Shown piece after piece: positions 9,508-20,735 of a stretch of DNA of 59,729 bases. The DNA lies in the NCBI GenBank assembly GCA_023375785.1, contig SZWC01000545.1, positions 299,468 to 359,196 of the forward strand, read 5' to 3'. Numbering within the stretch: the first letter of the stretch is position 1; each line of letters starts with the position of its first letter. The translations under genes and the position numbers were made by a program. The DNA comes from Penium margaritaceum (taxonomy: Eukaryota > Streptophyta > Zygnematophyceae > Desmidiales > Peniaceae). The notes below the pieces were generated by a model. It made no database searches. It had not been told where the DNA came from and saw only the letters and a list, made by a program, of their open reading frames with translations.

Positions 9508-10485
9508 TGTCAGAAACTGTGGTGAAGTTTCAACGTGGCCCGACGGTTCTTCTGTGATCATGGCTTGTTTTGTGCGGGTTGGTTCTGAGTCTAAGCGTGA
9601 GCTTTCTGGTCACCTCACGTTATGTTTCCGGGAGTAAAAACAGATGCGATTCAGTCATTTTTGCGAAGGGAAGAACGCAATTCTGCATTAGTTTTCTAAC
9701 AAAGACATGATATAAACATTTGTAGGGATAGCCATGAGCTCTCCAATGGACCAAACCATTCGCAATTCGGATCATCGTAGCTCCTGCTACGTCAGCCGAA
9801 GCCCAGCACCCCAAACTAGCCGCTCAGTCGGCGGCGTACACCACGTCGCCCGCCAAGGCGCCCTCATACATCAAGGTTCCATCAAAACGCCATTCCGGAG
9901 GCGCAGATGTCCATAAGTGTAGCGGCGGTACTCCTCGCACCTTTGGGGTCGGTTTCGATGAGTAAATCATCGTGTTTGGTGATGGGGATTGATGTGGTTC
10001 GAAACCTTCTTTGCGGACTTGCAGTCGGAATTTTGACTGAAGTCCCAAGTAACAAACTGTACTACTGAGTTTCGGACTCCGAGCTAGGATTTTGGCCAAG
10101 TCCCCCAGTAACAAAACTGCACTACTGAAATCCGGCGGATCATCCACCAGACGCCTCGGTAGTCCTTCCGGAGAAAAATCCTTAGATGGCATTCTGTTAC
10201 TCGTTCCGGTCAATTATTCACCAGCAGTCAAACCGCGGCTAACTCCTAGAGTTACCGCGCACACTACAACTTTAGAAGCCCATATCTCCCTCGTTACTGG
10301 TCCGATTCTGGTGAAACAACTTTCATCACAGTAAGCAACTCGTCATCTTTCAGGGACAATCCTTCATTTTAAGATCCGTAATCCTCAAGTTGCCAGATCA
10401 AATGACGTGAAATTTTCTCTCCCTGGCAGTTTGTCGGCACCTCTCGGCGTAGCACATGGGCATGCAGAGGGGCAAATCTTCAACA
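9508..10485 (-). repeat. Copia-B 3' LTR
   Basis: 978 bp. On the element strand it begins TGTTGAAG and follows a polypurine tract (AAGGGGGAGAA at 10486-10497 on the minus strand). It pairs with 14873-16218. Confidence 0.93.
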
Positions 10486-10492
10486 TTCTCCC

Positions 10493-11377
10493 CCTTGCAC
10501 CTGCCATGCCCGCTGCTTTCGCTTGCTCACACTCATCTTCCGCTGCACCCTCTAGCCCATCGTAGCTGGTCATCCCAAGTCCGGCCATGCTCAATGCATG
10601 CCGGTCCACGGGTTGCGCTTTGGTGAAGCAAACCGCAAGCATGTTGTGCGTGCTGCGGTGCTGCAGCACCACCTGCCCCTTTTCAACCATGTCCCGTGTG
10701 TAGTGATAACGCACATCAATGTGCTTCCTCCTCCTCTGCTTTGTTGGGTTGTCGGTCAGTGAGATTGAGCCGATGTTGTCCTCTTGCACCACCGTAGACT
10801 CCTACTGCGCCGCGCCCTGCTCCCTCAGCCACCTGCGGAGCCACACCGCTTTCTTGACCGCCTGGGCCAGCGTGATGTACTCTGCTTCCACTGTGGAGGT
10901 GGCGATGCGATCCTGCTTCCTACCACACCATGAGACTGCCGCATCAGTGAGGAAGAACACGTAGCCGGATGTGGACTTCCGCTTGTCCACATCGTCAGCA
11001 TAGCCTGCATCCGTATAGCAGACCAAACGCAAAGGGTTCACCCGTCCCTTGTTGTTGAAACTCAAGCGCGCATGCCATGTCGCCTGCAGGTAGCGGAGGA
11101 TGTGCTTGACCGCCATGACATACATGAGGCTTCCCACCGCCGATTGGTAGGAGACCCCTGCCACATCCTCCTGCTCTTCTTTTGTTTACGGTGCCGTTGC
11201 CGCACTCAGTTCACAGGTCGTGGAGACCGGACTGCCAACTGGTTTGCAGTCCTCCATGCCGTACCGCTTCAGCGCCTCGGCCACGTATTTTGCCTGTCCC
11301 AGCTCAAGCGTGCGCGCCCTCCGGTTCCGCATGATGCTCACCCCAAAGTAGTACTCCAGCTCCCCCATGTCCGACAT
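10493..11377 (-). pseudogene. pol: Copia-B RNase H and end of reverse transcriptase
   Basis: Minus-strand pieces 11377-11186 (YYFGVSIMRN, GMEDCKPVGSP), 11164-10802 (KHILRYLQATWHA, VCYTDAGYADD, KSTSGYVFFL, VEAEYI) and 10792-10493 (NIGSISLTDNP, KHIDVRYHYTRDM) give the copia RT tail and RNase H in order, separated by frameshifts or stops. About 30 codons that normally sit between SLMYVM and VKHILRY are missing, an internal deletion near 11115. The acidic residues of the RNase H core (YTDA, E of EAEY) are visible. It would degrade the RNA strand during reverse transcription. Confidence 0.9.
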
Positions 11378-11384
11378 CTTGAAT

Positions 11385-11974
11385 CTACTGCTCTTTCAGC
11401 CGCTGTAGGCTCGGCAGATCCGTCGAGCATAAAATCAGGTCATCCACGTAGAGTGCAACGGTCTGATGGAGCGGTTTGTCGCGTCGCACGTACACGCTGT
11501 GATCCGCCTCACAGCGCTTGAAGCCAAGTCGTGCCATGAAGCTGTCCATCTGTTGGCACAAGCATCTGGGTGATTGTTTTACCCCGTACAACAGCTTCCG
11601 CAGCTTGCACACCTTGCCCTCCGGTGCCTCCACCCCCTCTGGCACCTCCATGTAGATCTCTTTATCTATGGTGCTGTTGAGGAGACCATCTTAACGTCAA
11701 TTTGGTGGAGTTCCATGTCCTTTGCGGTCGCCACCGCAAGGATCACCTGGATGCTCGTGAACTTGGCAGCGGGAGCGAACGTCTCACCGTAGTGCTCGCC
11801 CTTATGCTGTGCGTATCCCTTCGCCACCAGCCGCGCCTTGAATTTTTCAACCACACCTTCCTTTGTGAACTTGGTCTTAAAGACCCACTTTGAGCCGATG
11901 ACCTTGGTATCTTTCGGCTTGTCAACAAGCTCCCACGTATCATTTTCCGTGACGGACACCAGCTCTGATTTCAT
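11385..11974 (-). pseudogene. pol: Copia-B reverse transcriptase
   Basis: Copia RT in two frames. 11974-11666 holds VIGSKWVFKTKF, KARLVAKGYAQ, TFAPAAKF and ELHQIDVK. 11651-11385 holds MEVPEGVEAPEGKVCKLRK, KQSPRCLCQQMD and the catalytic YVDD (plus-strand 11439-11450). The usual TAFLNG stretch between them is lost at a frameshift near 11660. Confidence 0.92.
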
Positions 11975-12467
11975 GGTCGCGTCCTATTGATCCCCTTTGG
12001 GACATGCAAGCGCATCTTGCACGGTAGTCGGCTCCGTTGATGCAGCCAGCATGCACCGTGTCATGCCTATCCATTGTCTGGTGCTTGCGTCAAAGAGCCT
12101 CCCCACGTTTTACTGACTCCCGCTGCGGCGCGGTTGTTTTGGTGACGCATCGTCGCTCTGCTGCAATCCCTCCGACTCAGCACGCTCCGGTGAATCGTCA
12201 GCCTGATGATCTTTCTCGCTCTTTTGCGATCCCCAAGGATCTTTCTTACTCTGGCAAAACATTTCCTGAATGACCGGCTTGTCTGGTGGACTTTGCACCT
12301 ACGCCCGATGCACACTCTACCGAGAGTGCGCGCCTTGGCACCCTCAGTGCCAAGTCCGCCGGATCCTTCCGGTGGATCTCCTCATCAGCTTGATCATCAT
12401 CAGAGTCCTCCGCAATGGTTGCCTCTGCTGGTGCACCTCTCTGGCGTCCGCCGGCTCCTTCTCGTAG

Positions 12468-13466
12468 TCAAGGAACTAGGATGCGCTCTGATGCCACATC
12501 CTCAAATTTGGCGTCCGTCGGCTCCTTCGCGTAGTCAAGGAGCTGGAACCACTCTCCCGTCTTTGGAGAGTCCACCACGTCCACGTCGTTGCTGCTGATA
12601 TAGCTCTTCTGCTTGTCAAACTCAACATCTTGGCTGCGGATTACCGCCTCCTTGCATATGTCGTAGAGCATGAACGCCTTATGCATACTCTCATAGCCAA
12701 GGAAGAGGTCTGAATTTGCCCGCGGCTCCAGCTTGGTGTCGCGCCTCTGTGCAGCAGGCACCACCGCATGCACCTTGCACCCGAACACTTTCACGTGCGT
12801 CACACTTGGCTTGCGCCCGCTCCAAACCTCTTGCGGCATCTTCCAGCCGCTCTTCCCCTTTAGCACCACTGTAGGAGTGAGGTTGATGGTGTCAGTCAAC
12901 GCCAAGAAGCTTCGCAGCAGTTCCACATCGACCAACATGGTACGTACCATGTTCAGCAGTGTCTGGTTCACCCGCTCCGCCACCCCATTTCAGTGAGGCG
13001 AAGACGGTGTAGTTTGTTCCTATTTTATGCCCTGCTACTTCATCCACCCACTACAGCCCACATACTCTCCGCCATTGTCGGTGTGTAGCACTCTGACCTT
13101 CCAGTCAGTCTGCCTCTCCACCGAGGCAACATACTCCTTCAGCCGGTCCAGGACCTCGTCTTTCCACTTCATGAAGTATACGTAGAGTTTTCTGCTGGAG
13201 TTATCAATGAAGGTGACAAAGTAATGCATGCTGCTCTTTGACGCTGTCTTGAATGGTCCGCACACGTCACCGTGCATGACCTCCAGCAGGTCCGAAGTGC
13301 GATTCACGTTCTCGTTGAACGGTTTGCGCCGTGCCTTGCCCAAAATACAAGGCTCGCGCTGTTTGTGCTTTGTTGCAACTATCGCCTCTTCCGCACCGTT
13401 GATGAGGATGCCACGTACCAGTTCACACTTTGCCATCTCTTTCTCTACTGCGAGTGAGGAATGCAC
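12468..13466 (-). pseudogene. pol: Copia-B integrase
   Basis: 13466-13035 has the GAG-pre-integrase end (CILGKARRKPFNE), then HGDVCGPF with the first catalytic Asp, FIDNSSRKLYVYF, and VRVLHTDNGGEYVG with the second Asp. A stop and frame break follow. 12983-12468 resumes with AERVNQTLLNMVRTML (catalytic-Glu region), the GKSGWKMPQEVWSGRKP block and KVFGCKVHA. An intact enzyme would insert the cDNA into the genome. Confidence 0.9.
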
Positions 13467-13478
13467 CAGTCGTCGGTG

Positions 13479-14807
13479 TCAGAGCTCCAGATCGACTCCC
13501 CCTCCTTTGTCCAGGTTGACGGTGCACTCCTGCAAGTTTGCTGAATCTGTCGCCGTGGGGATCACCTTCGACTCTACGATATAATGGCCTCCCTCGTGCT
13601 TAGCCTCCAGCATGGGCTTGCTGCCACCATCCTTCTGCACGACTGCCCCTCTTCTCCTGAAGAGCACCTCGTACCCCTTGTCAGTCAGGCGGCTGATAGT
13701 TAGAATGTCAGCCAAGCCGGGTACGTACTGCACGTCCTTGATGACGCGGTGTACCCGCTTTCCACCAACCACCACCTCCACGTCCACGTCTCCTTGGCAA
13801 GCCGCCGGCTCGACCTTATCGTTCGCGACCACCATGGATTTGCTGGACTTGGTGTAATTGATGAACGCAACCTTCTCCACCTGGGTATGCTCCTCTGCTC
13901 GAGAGTCAAGGCATCCCCGGTTTGCCTTCTTGAGGTAATGGTTTTGAGTGTAGTTGAGGAGCGCCTTCTTGCCTTTGGCGTCCTTGTTGCCGGCCTTTGC
14001 CTCCTCGGTGCACTCACGGGCCCAGTGGCCCTCCTCGTCGTAGTTACAGCACGCATCCTTCTTGGCGCCCTTCATGCCGCCACCATGTCCGCCACCTCCC
14101 TTGGCCCCACTTCCGCCACTGTGCATTTTGGTGACAAGGGTCGATGAGGAGGACAAGGACTCTCCGCAGCTCCATCTCTGTGCCTCATTGCGGATGTACT
14201 CTACGACCACGCCATAGGTGAGCTTGTCCTCTATCCATCCTCTCAAGACAGTAATGAGAGGGCTTCAAATGTTAGGAAGGGCGATGAGAAAGGCCATCGC
14301 CTGCACCTGCGTGTCGATATTCCACCCCACGTCATTGCACTGTGAGGCGAGTGGATCAATGTGCTGTATGGCAGTGATGACATCATCCCCCTCCTCGGTT
14401 CTCATTGTCAAGAGTCCCTTCATTGCAAATATTTTGTTTTCCAGCGACTTGGATTGATGGATGGCACAGAGTTTTTACCAAGTTTCGGCTGCCAGCTTGC
14501 AACCCTGGAAATAGCCCCACTGCGACTTGGCCGTGATGGACACCAGCAACATGAGCGCCTCTGTGTTCTTCTTTGCGAAGGCCTCCTTCTGCACTTCTGT
14601 CGCTGTCGCTTTGTCAAGGACTTCCATTCCCTTCATGACCTCCAGCAGCCCCTTATGCGCGCGGTATAGCTCAAAGTGCCACATCCATAGCCTGTAGCCA
14701 GGGCGACCTGCATACATCTGGATGGGATGTGTCTCCTTATGCGCTATACATGCAGTCTTCAACTCCGGGACCTCAGAGCTTGACAGCGATGTCATCCCCG
14801 ACGACAA
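13479..14807 (-). pseudogene. gag: Copia-B gag and protease
   Basis: Starts at 14807. The first 110 codons (WHFELYRAHKGLLEVMKG, AKSQWGYFQGCKLAAE) end in a stop at 14475. The frame is broken to 14246 and then open to 13479. The zinc knuckle CCNYDEEGHWAREC has Tyr for the second Cys, and the protease reads CLDSRAEEHTQ, with Arg for the Gly of the DSG active site. Copia-E (50681-51946) has the intact versions of both motifs. Confidence 0.9.
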
Positions 14808-14855
14808 TCATGTCCGCGGCGAAAGGCGTGAACGATTTGTAGACCGGTCAGGACC

Positions 14856-14870
14856 TTGGACCCATAACCC
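14856..14870 (-). other. Copia-B primer-binding site
   Basis: On the element strand GGGTTATGGGTCCAA follows the LTR end (TGACA) after two bases. The first ten bases match the complement of the initiator tRNA-Met anticodon loop exactly. Confidence 0.78.
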
Positions 14871-14872
14871 TT

Positions 14873-16218
14873 TGTCAAAAACTGGGGTGCAATTCCAATG
14901 TGGCCCGGTGGGTCTTCTGTGCTCGTGGCTTGTTGTGTGTGGGCTGGTTGTGAGTCTAAGTTTGAGCTTTCTCGTCGCCTCACGCTATGATTATGGGAGT
15001 GAAGAAAGATGCAAGAAAGTCACTTTTGTTAAGGGAAGAACGCAATTTTGCATAAGTTCTTAACATGGACATGATCTAAACATTTGTAGGGCTAGTCATG
15101 AGCTCTCCAACGCAGCAAACCATGCGTGATTCAAATCACCGTAGCTCCCGCTATGTCAGCCAAAGCGCAGCACACCAAACCAGCTGCTCAGTCGGCGGCA
15201 CCCACCACGTCGCCCGCCTAGGCGCCCTTACATTTTAAGGACCCATCAAAACGCCATTCCAGAGGCGCAGATGTCCCTACGTGTAGCGGCGGTGCCCATC
15301 GCACCTTTGGGGTCTGTTTTGATGAGTTAATCATCGTGTTTGGTGATGGGGATTGATGTTGTTCTAAACCTGTTCGCGGACCTGCAGTCGGAATTTTGAC
15401 TACCGCACTGCCGCCTAAATTCAGATAGTCATTTGCAAAGGAATTGTTTTTTGGTTTGTTTCAAACAACTGTGGCCAAATTTTCACACACTGGCTACAAG
15501 GCCTCAAGGAATTATGGGTCTCTTAAATTCATAAATGTCCAGAGGACTACAACAAACGTGCATGCTAACGACCAAGATCAAGTGATTAGGGTATGTTTTG
15601 CTTGATTTTCCCCCTTTGAGAGCTTTGTGCAAGCATGAATTAAGGCCCTTTATTTTCAGAACTTATTTTGGAAGGAATTTCTACACACTGGCTACAAGGA
15701 GGGAACCTAATTATGCAACAGTGTCGAGCCCAAGGGTAACTAATTTTTATCCGAGTTTAGCCGGCAGTAGGGTAAGTCCTCGAGTAACAAACTGTACTAT
15801 TGAGTTTTGGACTCCGAGCGAGGATTTTGGCTAAGTCCCACACTAACAAAACTGCACGACTGAAATCCGGCGGATCATCCACCGGACCCCTCGGCAGTCC
15901 TTCCAGAGCAAAATTCTCAGATGGTATTACATTACTTGTTCTAGTCAATTATTCACCGGCAGTCAAACCGCGGCCAACTCCCAGAGTCGCCGCACACACT
16001 ACAACTTCGGAAGCCCATATCTCCCTCATTACTAGTCCGATTCCGGTGAAACAACTTCCACCGGATTTAGCAACTTGTCATCTTTTAGGGGCCTCCATTT
16101 TAGGATCGAAGAAATCCTCAAGTCGCCAGATCCATCGACGAGGAATCTCCTCTCTCTGGTGGCTCGCCGGCACCTCCCGGAGCCACACTTGGGCATGCAG
16201 AGGGACAAATCTTCAACA
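14873..16218 (-). repeat. Copia-B 5' LTR, with MITE insertion
   Basis: 1346 bp, or about 974 bp without the 370-bp MITE and its TA duplication, which matches the 978-bp partner at 9508-10485. Confidence 0.93.
15403..15772. mobile_element. 370-bp TA-flanked MITE in the Copia-B LTR
   Basis: The segment is absent from the partner LTR and from the Copia-E LTRs. It is flanked by TA at 15401-15402 and 15773-15774. The ends are inverted repeats of about 25 bp (CCGCACTGCCGCCTAAATTC against CCCTACTGCCGGCTAAACTC, about 20 of 25 matching). Inside, ACACACTGGCTACAAGG occurs twice in direct orientation. There is no coding capacity. TA duplication suggests a Tc1/mariner-type source. Confidence 0.82.
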
Positions 16219-16440
16219 ACAAGGTGATCACGTTCAACGTGAACGGTGTCGAGAAGGAGGTAAATCTTCAAAAAGTGGTGTACATGCCCTCCTTCGTAGC
16301 AAACGTGCTCTTGGTCTCACAAATCACCGACAACAACATGACCGTGGAATTCACCAACAAGGAAGCCGTGGCCCTAAAAAAACGAGGACATCCAGATTCT
16401 GTACACCAAAGATGACCTCATGCTTCAAGTTCCAAGAGTC
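16219..16440 (+). pseudogene. pol: Copia-A protease and linker remnant
   Basis: Copia-A resumes after the second ACAAG with VITFNVNGVEKEVNLQKVVYM, then SFVANVLLVSQITDNN, the usual copia segment after the protease. The DSG active-site region should lie just before the Copia-B insertion, but the frame there (9320-9507) shows only DLDWSTNHYSS, so the active site is changed or lost. Frame breaks follow at about 16380. Confidence 0.75.
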
Positions 16441-16704
16441 GACGCCTTCTACGTGCTTAAAACCGAAGTCACCTGATGAACGAATAGCATGTGCCACCAA
16501 GACACTGGCAAGGAAGCCAAAGGATGCACCGCCGGCGGCCACTGCGGCCGCCACATCAACCAAGGACACTGATGTTGAGCTATAGCACCGGCGATTTGGC
16601 CACGTGGCCAACAGCATGCTGCAAAAGATGCAAGAGCAAGAGGTGGTCCGCAGAATGGAAGGGTGCACCATGAAGCATGGAGAAGGGGGTACGTTGTGTG
16701 AACC

Positions 16705-17460
16705 ATGCCTCCAAGCAAAGGCAAAGAAGAAGTCGTTTGGGAGAGGAGGACTCAGAATGTCTTGAACCTGATCCCCAGTGACATCTGCGGACCCTTTTGC
16801 ACGACGTCTAATGGAGGAAGAAAGTACAACTTGACTTTCATCGACAACCGCAGCCGCAAGTTGTGGATCTACTTCTTCAAAATAAAGGGAGAGGTCAAAG
16901 AAAAGCTCCTTGAGTTCGTCGCCATGGTAGAGCTGCAAACATCAAAGAAGGTGAAGACGATCCAAAAATGACAACGGGGGTGATTACAAGGCATGCAAGC
17001 CTTGGCTCAAGCATCATGGCATCCGCCACAAGAAAACCACCCCTTACAATCTCTAAAGCAACAGCGTGGCCAAGAGGATGAACCAGACCCTACTCGGCAT
17101 AGTGCGAAGCATGCTCTTTGACGCCAAGCTCCCACCTCACTTTTGGGTTGAAGCTGCAACAACGGTCTGCTACCTGTTGAACCTCACACCAACAACCACC
17201 TTGCGGAAGCGTGGAAAGGAGCGGGACAAGCAGCTCAAGACCCCAAAAGCAGCATGGTTGGGAAAGATACCGAACGCCTCTTATCTGAAGGTATTTGGGT
17301 CAACTGCATAGGTGAAAATCCAGTAGGGAGAACATGGAGGCAGGCTGGACGCACGTTCCAAAAAGTGCATCATGGTTGGGTACGGCACGTAACACAAAGC
17401 TTATCGGCTTTGGGACCAGGCAGCAGGCAAGCTCGTGAGGAGCCGCGACGTTGAGTTTGA
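16705..17460 (+). pseudogene. pol: Copia-A integrase
   Basis: 16705-16971 has SDICGPFCTTSNGGRKYNLT and FIDNRSRKLWIYFFK. After a one-base frame break it continues NDNGGDYKACKPWL, a stop in the PYNL*SNSVAKRMNQ stretch, then FWVEAATTVCYLLNLTPT and LKVFGSTA. DVEFDERTFG near 17450 is the typical end of the integrase C-terminal region. Confidence 0.88.
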
Positions 17461-17628
17461 CGAACGCACCTTTGGAAAGGGCGAGATGCTCATCTGATCC
17501 TCACTCCCAAGGTGGGAGAGTGGATAGTGTTCCTTGAGTCTGGAGACCAAGCACCCGACAACTGGATGACTTTGCCAACAGGTGGTGGGAATGGGAGAGC
17601 AGGTGCGTAGGATGATGCGGCATCTGAC

Positions 17629-18891
17629 ATGGGCACGGATACCGAAGCGTCTAAGGCTTCCGAGTCTGACTTGGAGTCCGACGACGACAACGACACACCA
17701 CAACCTATGGTAACACCAAAGAAAGTACCTTTGCGGCATGAGAAGGATTGGACTGGCCTTAGCTCGTCGTTCATGGCTCAGGGAGAGCCATCCACAGTGG
17801 CGGAGGTGATGAATGGCCCGGATGCGGCCAAGTGGAATGAGGTAGTGGACAGCGAGCTCGCGTCCATTGTCCAGAATGGCACGTGGGTGCTCGTGGATAG
17901 ACCCGACAAGGCCCACATGGTGGGATCCAAGTGGGTCCTCCGAGTGAAGAAGAAACAAGATGGCAAAATCAAAAAGTTCAGGGCAAGGATAGTGGCAAAT
18001 TGGTTTTCTCAATGCCTGGGCTCTGAGTACGACAAAACGTTCACGCCCGTCATGACCTTTGCCTCCATCCGCTCTCTTCTTGCCATTGTAGCTGCAAAGA
18101 ACCTGAAGGTACACCAGATGGATGTCACGACAGCTTTCCTTTATGGGAAGCTTGACATGGAAGTGGTGATGGAGGTGCCCAAGGGAGTCAAAGCTCCCAA
18201 GGTGTGCAAGTTGGTGAAAGCACTCTACGGGCTGAAACAGACCCCAAGGATGTGGTACAAAGAGATGGACGGTTGCATGACCAATCTCTCCTTCGCGCAT
18301 TGCCAGAATGACCCGAGCATGTACGTGCGTGATGATGGGAGAGGGCTGATGCACATTGCACTGTATGTGGATGATCTGTTCTTCTGCTCATCTTTGGTCG
18401 AGATACTGGATGAGTTGAAGTCTGACCTCAGCAAAAGGTTCAAGATCAAGTACTACCTTGGGATCACTATCCACCGCATCAAAGCAGCAGGCACCATTGT
18501 ACTCAACCAAACCAAATACATCAGTGAGGTACTGAAGCGCTACCACATGGAAGACTGCAAACCTGTTGGCACCCCAATGACGAATGATACAAAGCCGAGG
18601 GCCTCCATGTCGCCAAGCAACGAAGCAGAACAAAGGGAGATGCAAGACATCCCCTACCGGTCTGCCGTGGGTAGCATCATGTACGCCATGGTAGGGACTC
18701 GTCCGGACATCTGCTATGCTGTGGGACAAGTGAGCAGGTTTGTGGCCAATCCAGGGCCACAACATTGGCAAGCGCATTTTGCGCTACCTGCAAAAGACAC
18801 GTCACATGGGCCTCGTCCTTGGAGGCCAAGAAGGTATGGACCCTCTCCGCCTGAAGTGGTACACCGATGCCGTCTAGGGAGGAAAACTTGA
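17629..18891 (+). pseudogene. pol: Copia-A reverse transcriptase
   Basis: A long open frame (420 codons) with every copia RT block in order: MVGSKWVLRVKKK, FRARIVANWFSQ, TFTPVMTFASIRSLL, KVHQMDVTTAFLYGKLD, VCKLVKALYGLKQTPRMWY, the catalytic YVDD (18364-18375), YYLGITIHR, and GSIMYAMVGTRPDICYAVGQ. Near 18770 (GPQHWQ) a small deletion shifts the frame and the last 40 codons are out of register. Upstream of residue 60 lies the acidic linker after integrase. It is the longest surviving RT frame in the window. Confidence 0.93.
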
Positions 18892-19270
18892 CGACCGCAA
18901 ATGCACCTCTGGATACGTGTGCATCTTGAATGGCCCTGCCGTCTCATGGGCCAGCAGGAAGCAAGATTGTGTTTCCGTGTCCACGGCTGAGGCAGAGTAC
19001 GTTGCTCTGTCTGAGTTGTGCAAGGAGACTTAGTGGTTGCGCGGCTTGCTTGGCAAAATGACAGTGCGACAGAAGGACACCACGGTTGTTCATGCGGACA
19101 ACATGAGCGCCATATTGATTCCTGAAGACAAGATCATCCCCCAGCGAACAAAGCACATCGACCCGTTACCACTACTCACGTGACCTGGTCATGAAGAACG
19201 TGGTAGACTTGCAGCACTGCGGAACCAAGAGCATGCTTGCTGACTAAATGACCAAGCCGCTGGAGAGCAA
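18770..19270 (+). pseudogene. pol: Copia-A RNase H
   Basis: In the next frame the plus strand continues KRILRYLQKTRHMGLVLGG, LKWYTDAV, RKCTSGYVCILNG, KQDCVSVSTAEAEYVALSEL and VVHADNMSAILI, with stops in between. The expected KHID...HYSRDLV end is frameshifted at about 19160. Confidence 0.88.
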
Positions 19271-19389
19271 CTTACACCATGCAGGCATTCATGGTTTTGG
19301 CATGAAGAGTGCGGTAGAGGAAGGGTGAGCCACAAGGCATTGATGGAGCCTAGTGAACGACAGATGGACATAGATGCAAGGGAGAGAAA

Positions 19390-20016
19390 TGTTGAATGAT
19401 ATGCACCTTGTCCACTGGCTAGCTGGCTGGCTGCACAGGCAGACAAGGCATGCACTGCTCTATGGAGTACGTCCCCTTGGTCTGTCTTGAGATAGGCCAA
19501 GAATGCACTGCCCGTAATGGCTATGTGTCTTAGAGATCATCATAGGAAACACATGTTTGTGGCCTATTTGGAAAAGGCACTGGAAGTTATGGATTGCGGG
19601 TTCAAACCCCATGACAGCTGCAGTTTTATTTTTGGCGCAAAGTAGGACAGGAAGCTTCTAGTAGACTTACTAGAGCCTGCCTTGAGGATGACACTTGGCG
19701 GTCTTTGGACGCGCAAAGTGGGAATGTAGGTTGAGGTTGGCTCCTGCAGAGCCACTACGAGCAGAAGCATTAGCAAGGCTCTACAAGTATAAAAACTTGT
19801 ACCCTGCATACATCTGTTTATAGTTCTTGCCTTTGAGACTCCAACCAAGGGTAAACACTAAATACCTTCATGCAGAATTCGTGAGGTTGCAAACCAAATG
19901 AACCTAAAGTGTGGATCCCTTTTTAGAGGGTGACATGTTATCTTGGTTGCAATACCAATAGCAGCTGGCGGCCTCCCATGTCGAGACCCATTTTCTAGAC
20001 CATTGCTATCCTGACA
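19390..20016 (+). repeat. Copia-A 3' LTR
   Basis: 627 bp, partner of 7420-8066, beginning TGTTGAATG and ending TGACA, followed by the AAGTT target duplication. Confidence 0.95.
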
Positions 20017-20063
20017 AAGTTGTCACAAGGAGTGATGTTGATGATTGTGTTACCTCCCGGAAA
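20017..20063 (-). pseudogene. Unrecognised protein, copy 2: GNTIIN segment at the Copia-A edge
   Basis: The minus strand reads GGNTIINITPCDN and runs into the target duplication. Its continuation, FQTDYPES, is found at the other side of Copia-A (7390-7419). It aligns with IPAGNTVINIAPNDN of copy 1 with mostly silent differences. Confidence 0.6.
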
Positions 20064-20479
20064 GCCAAATGCATTGGCTCTTGAGCAGAGACAATGGCTT
20101 CACCGCAGTTGTTAAGGAGAAATGGTAGGCAGAGGTTGGTGAGTTTCAGTCACGTGCTGTGCCCAACAGCGGAGAAAACAATAGATAACCCACAGCATAT
20201 TTCCATGCGTGGAGATATTCTAAAGGCATGGAGCCTGGAGGACGAGGCCCAGGACCTGTGGCTTGTTAGTTTCCCTCTAGCCATCATCATCCAAAGTGAG
20301 CACACGATCATATCTGAAGTCTTGTTCAGAACATTGAACCAATAGTCAACTTTGTTTAAGGCAGGGCTACTTACGATGGTGTCCTAAGTGCTTTATGCAG
20401 CCATTTCAGGTGGGCATCATGCAGAAAATAGGCACTAAAAACAAAACATTTCTGATTATCTGCACACGCATACTTGGTT
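20064..20479. other. No feature recognised, between segments of copy 2
   Basis: About 0.4 kb separating the GNTIIN and VDQSG segments of copy 2. Copy 1 has only about 100 bases here. It could be intron sequence or a decayed insertion. Confidence 0.4.
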
Positions 20480-20735
20480 GAATGTGCACACATGAAGATG
20501 CGCCTTTCCTCCAGACAGGTAGAACTGTCATTTTACCTCGCGCATGCTGCTGCCGTTGACTGGATACAGAAGACTGATTTCACCGGACTGGTCCACATTG
20601 ATCTGCAGTTGGTTTTGTGCCAAGACCACAGGTGGGCTGATTGGCTTGTTGCTTGGAAAGTCTGTGAGGTCAAAACTGGCACGTCGTCCATTTTGGAGAA
20701 ACTAAACACGATCCACCAGCTCCAGCTTACTCAAA
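20480..20735 (-). pseudogene. Unrecognised protein, copy 2: VDQSGEIS segment
   Basis: The minus strand reads DFPSNKPISPPVVLAQ, then INVDQSGEISLLYPVNGSS, a stop, then QFYLSGGKAHLHVCTFNQV. Copy 1 (4480-4890) has the same blocks with the same spacing. Codon pairs GGA/GGT, ATT/ATC, AAT/AAC, GGT/GGC and AGT/AGC show silent divergence. Confidence 0.6.

Larger units (their letters stand above)
9508..16218 (-). mobile_element. Copia-B, nested in Copia-A
   Basis: 6.7-kb Ty1/copia element on the minus strand. On the plus strand it runs from TGTCAG to CTTCAACA and is flanked by ACAAG (9503-9507 and 16219-16223), a perfect 5-bp duplication. It interrupts Copia-A between the gag zinc knuckle and protease. 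It belongs to the same family as Copia-E (shared LTR sequence and closely similar proteins). The right LTR carries a 370-bp MITE. Gag and pol are broken by stops and frameshifts. Confidence 0.95.
7420..20016 (+). mobile_element. Copia-A, LTR retrotransposon with a nested insertion
   Basis: Ty1/copia-type element of 12.6 kb, of which 6.7 kb is the nested Copia-B. Both LTRs begin TGTTGAATG and end TGACA. The flanking AAGTT at 7415-7419 and 20017-20021 is a perfect 5-bp target duplication. A purine-rich tract (AAGGGAGAGAAA) precedes the 3' LTR, and a half-tRNA primer site follows the 5' LTR. Domain order is gag, protease remnant, integrase, reverse transcriptase, RNase H, as in copia. Stops and frameshifts in all parts make it non-autonomous. 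It inserted into the minus-strand unrecognised gene. Confidence 0.95.
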
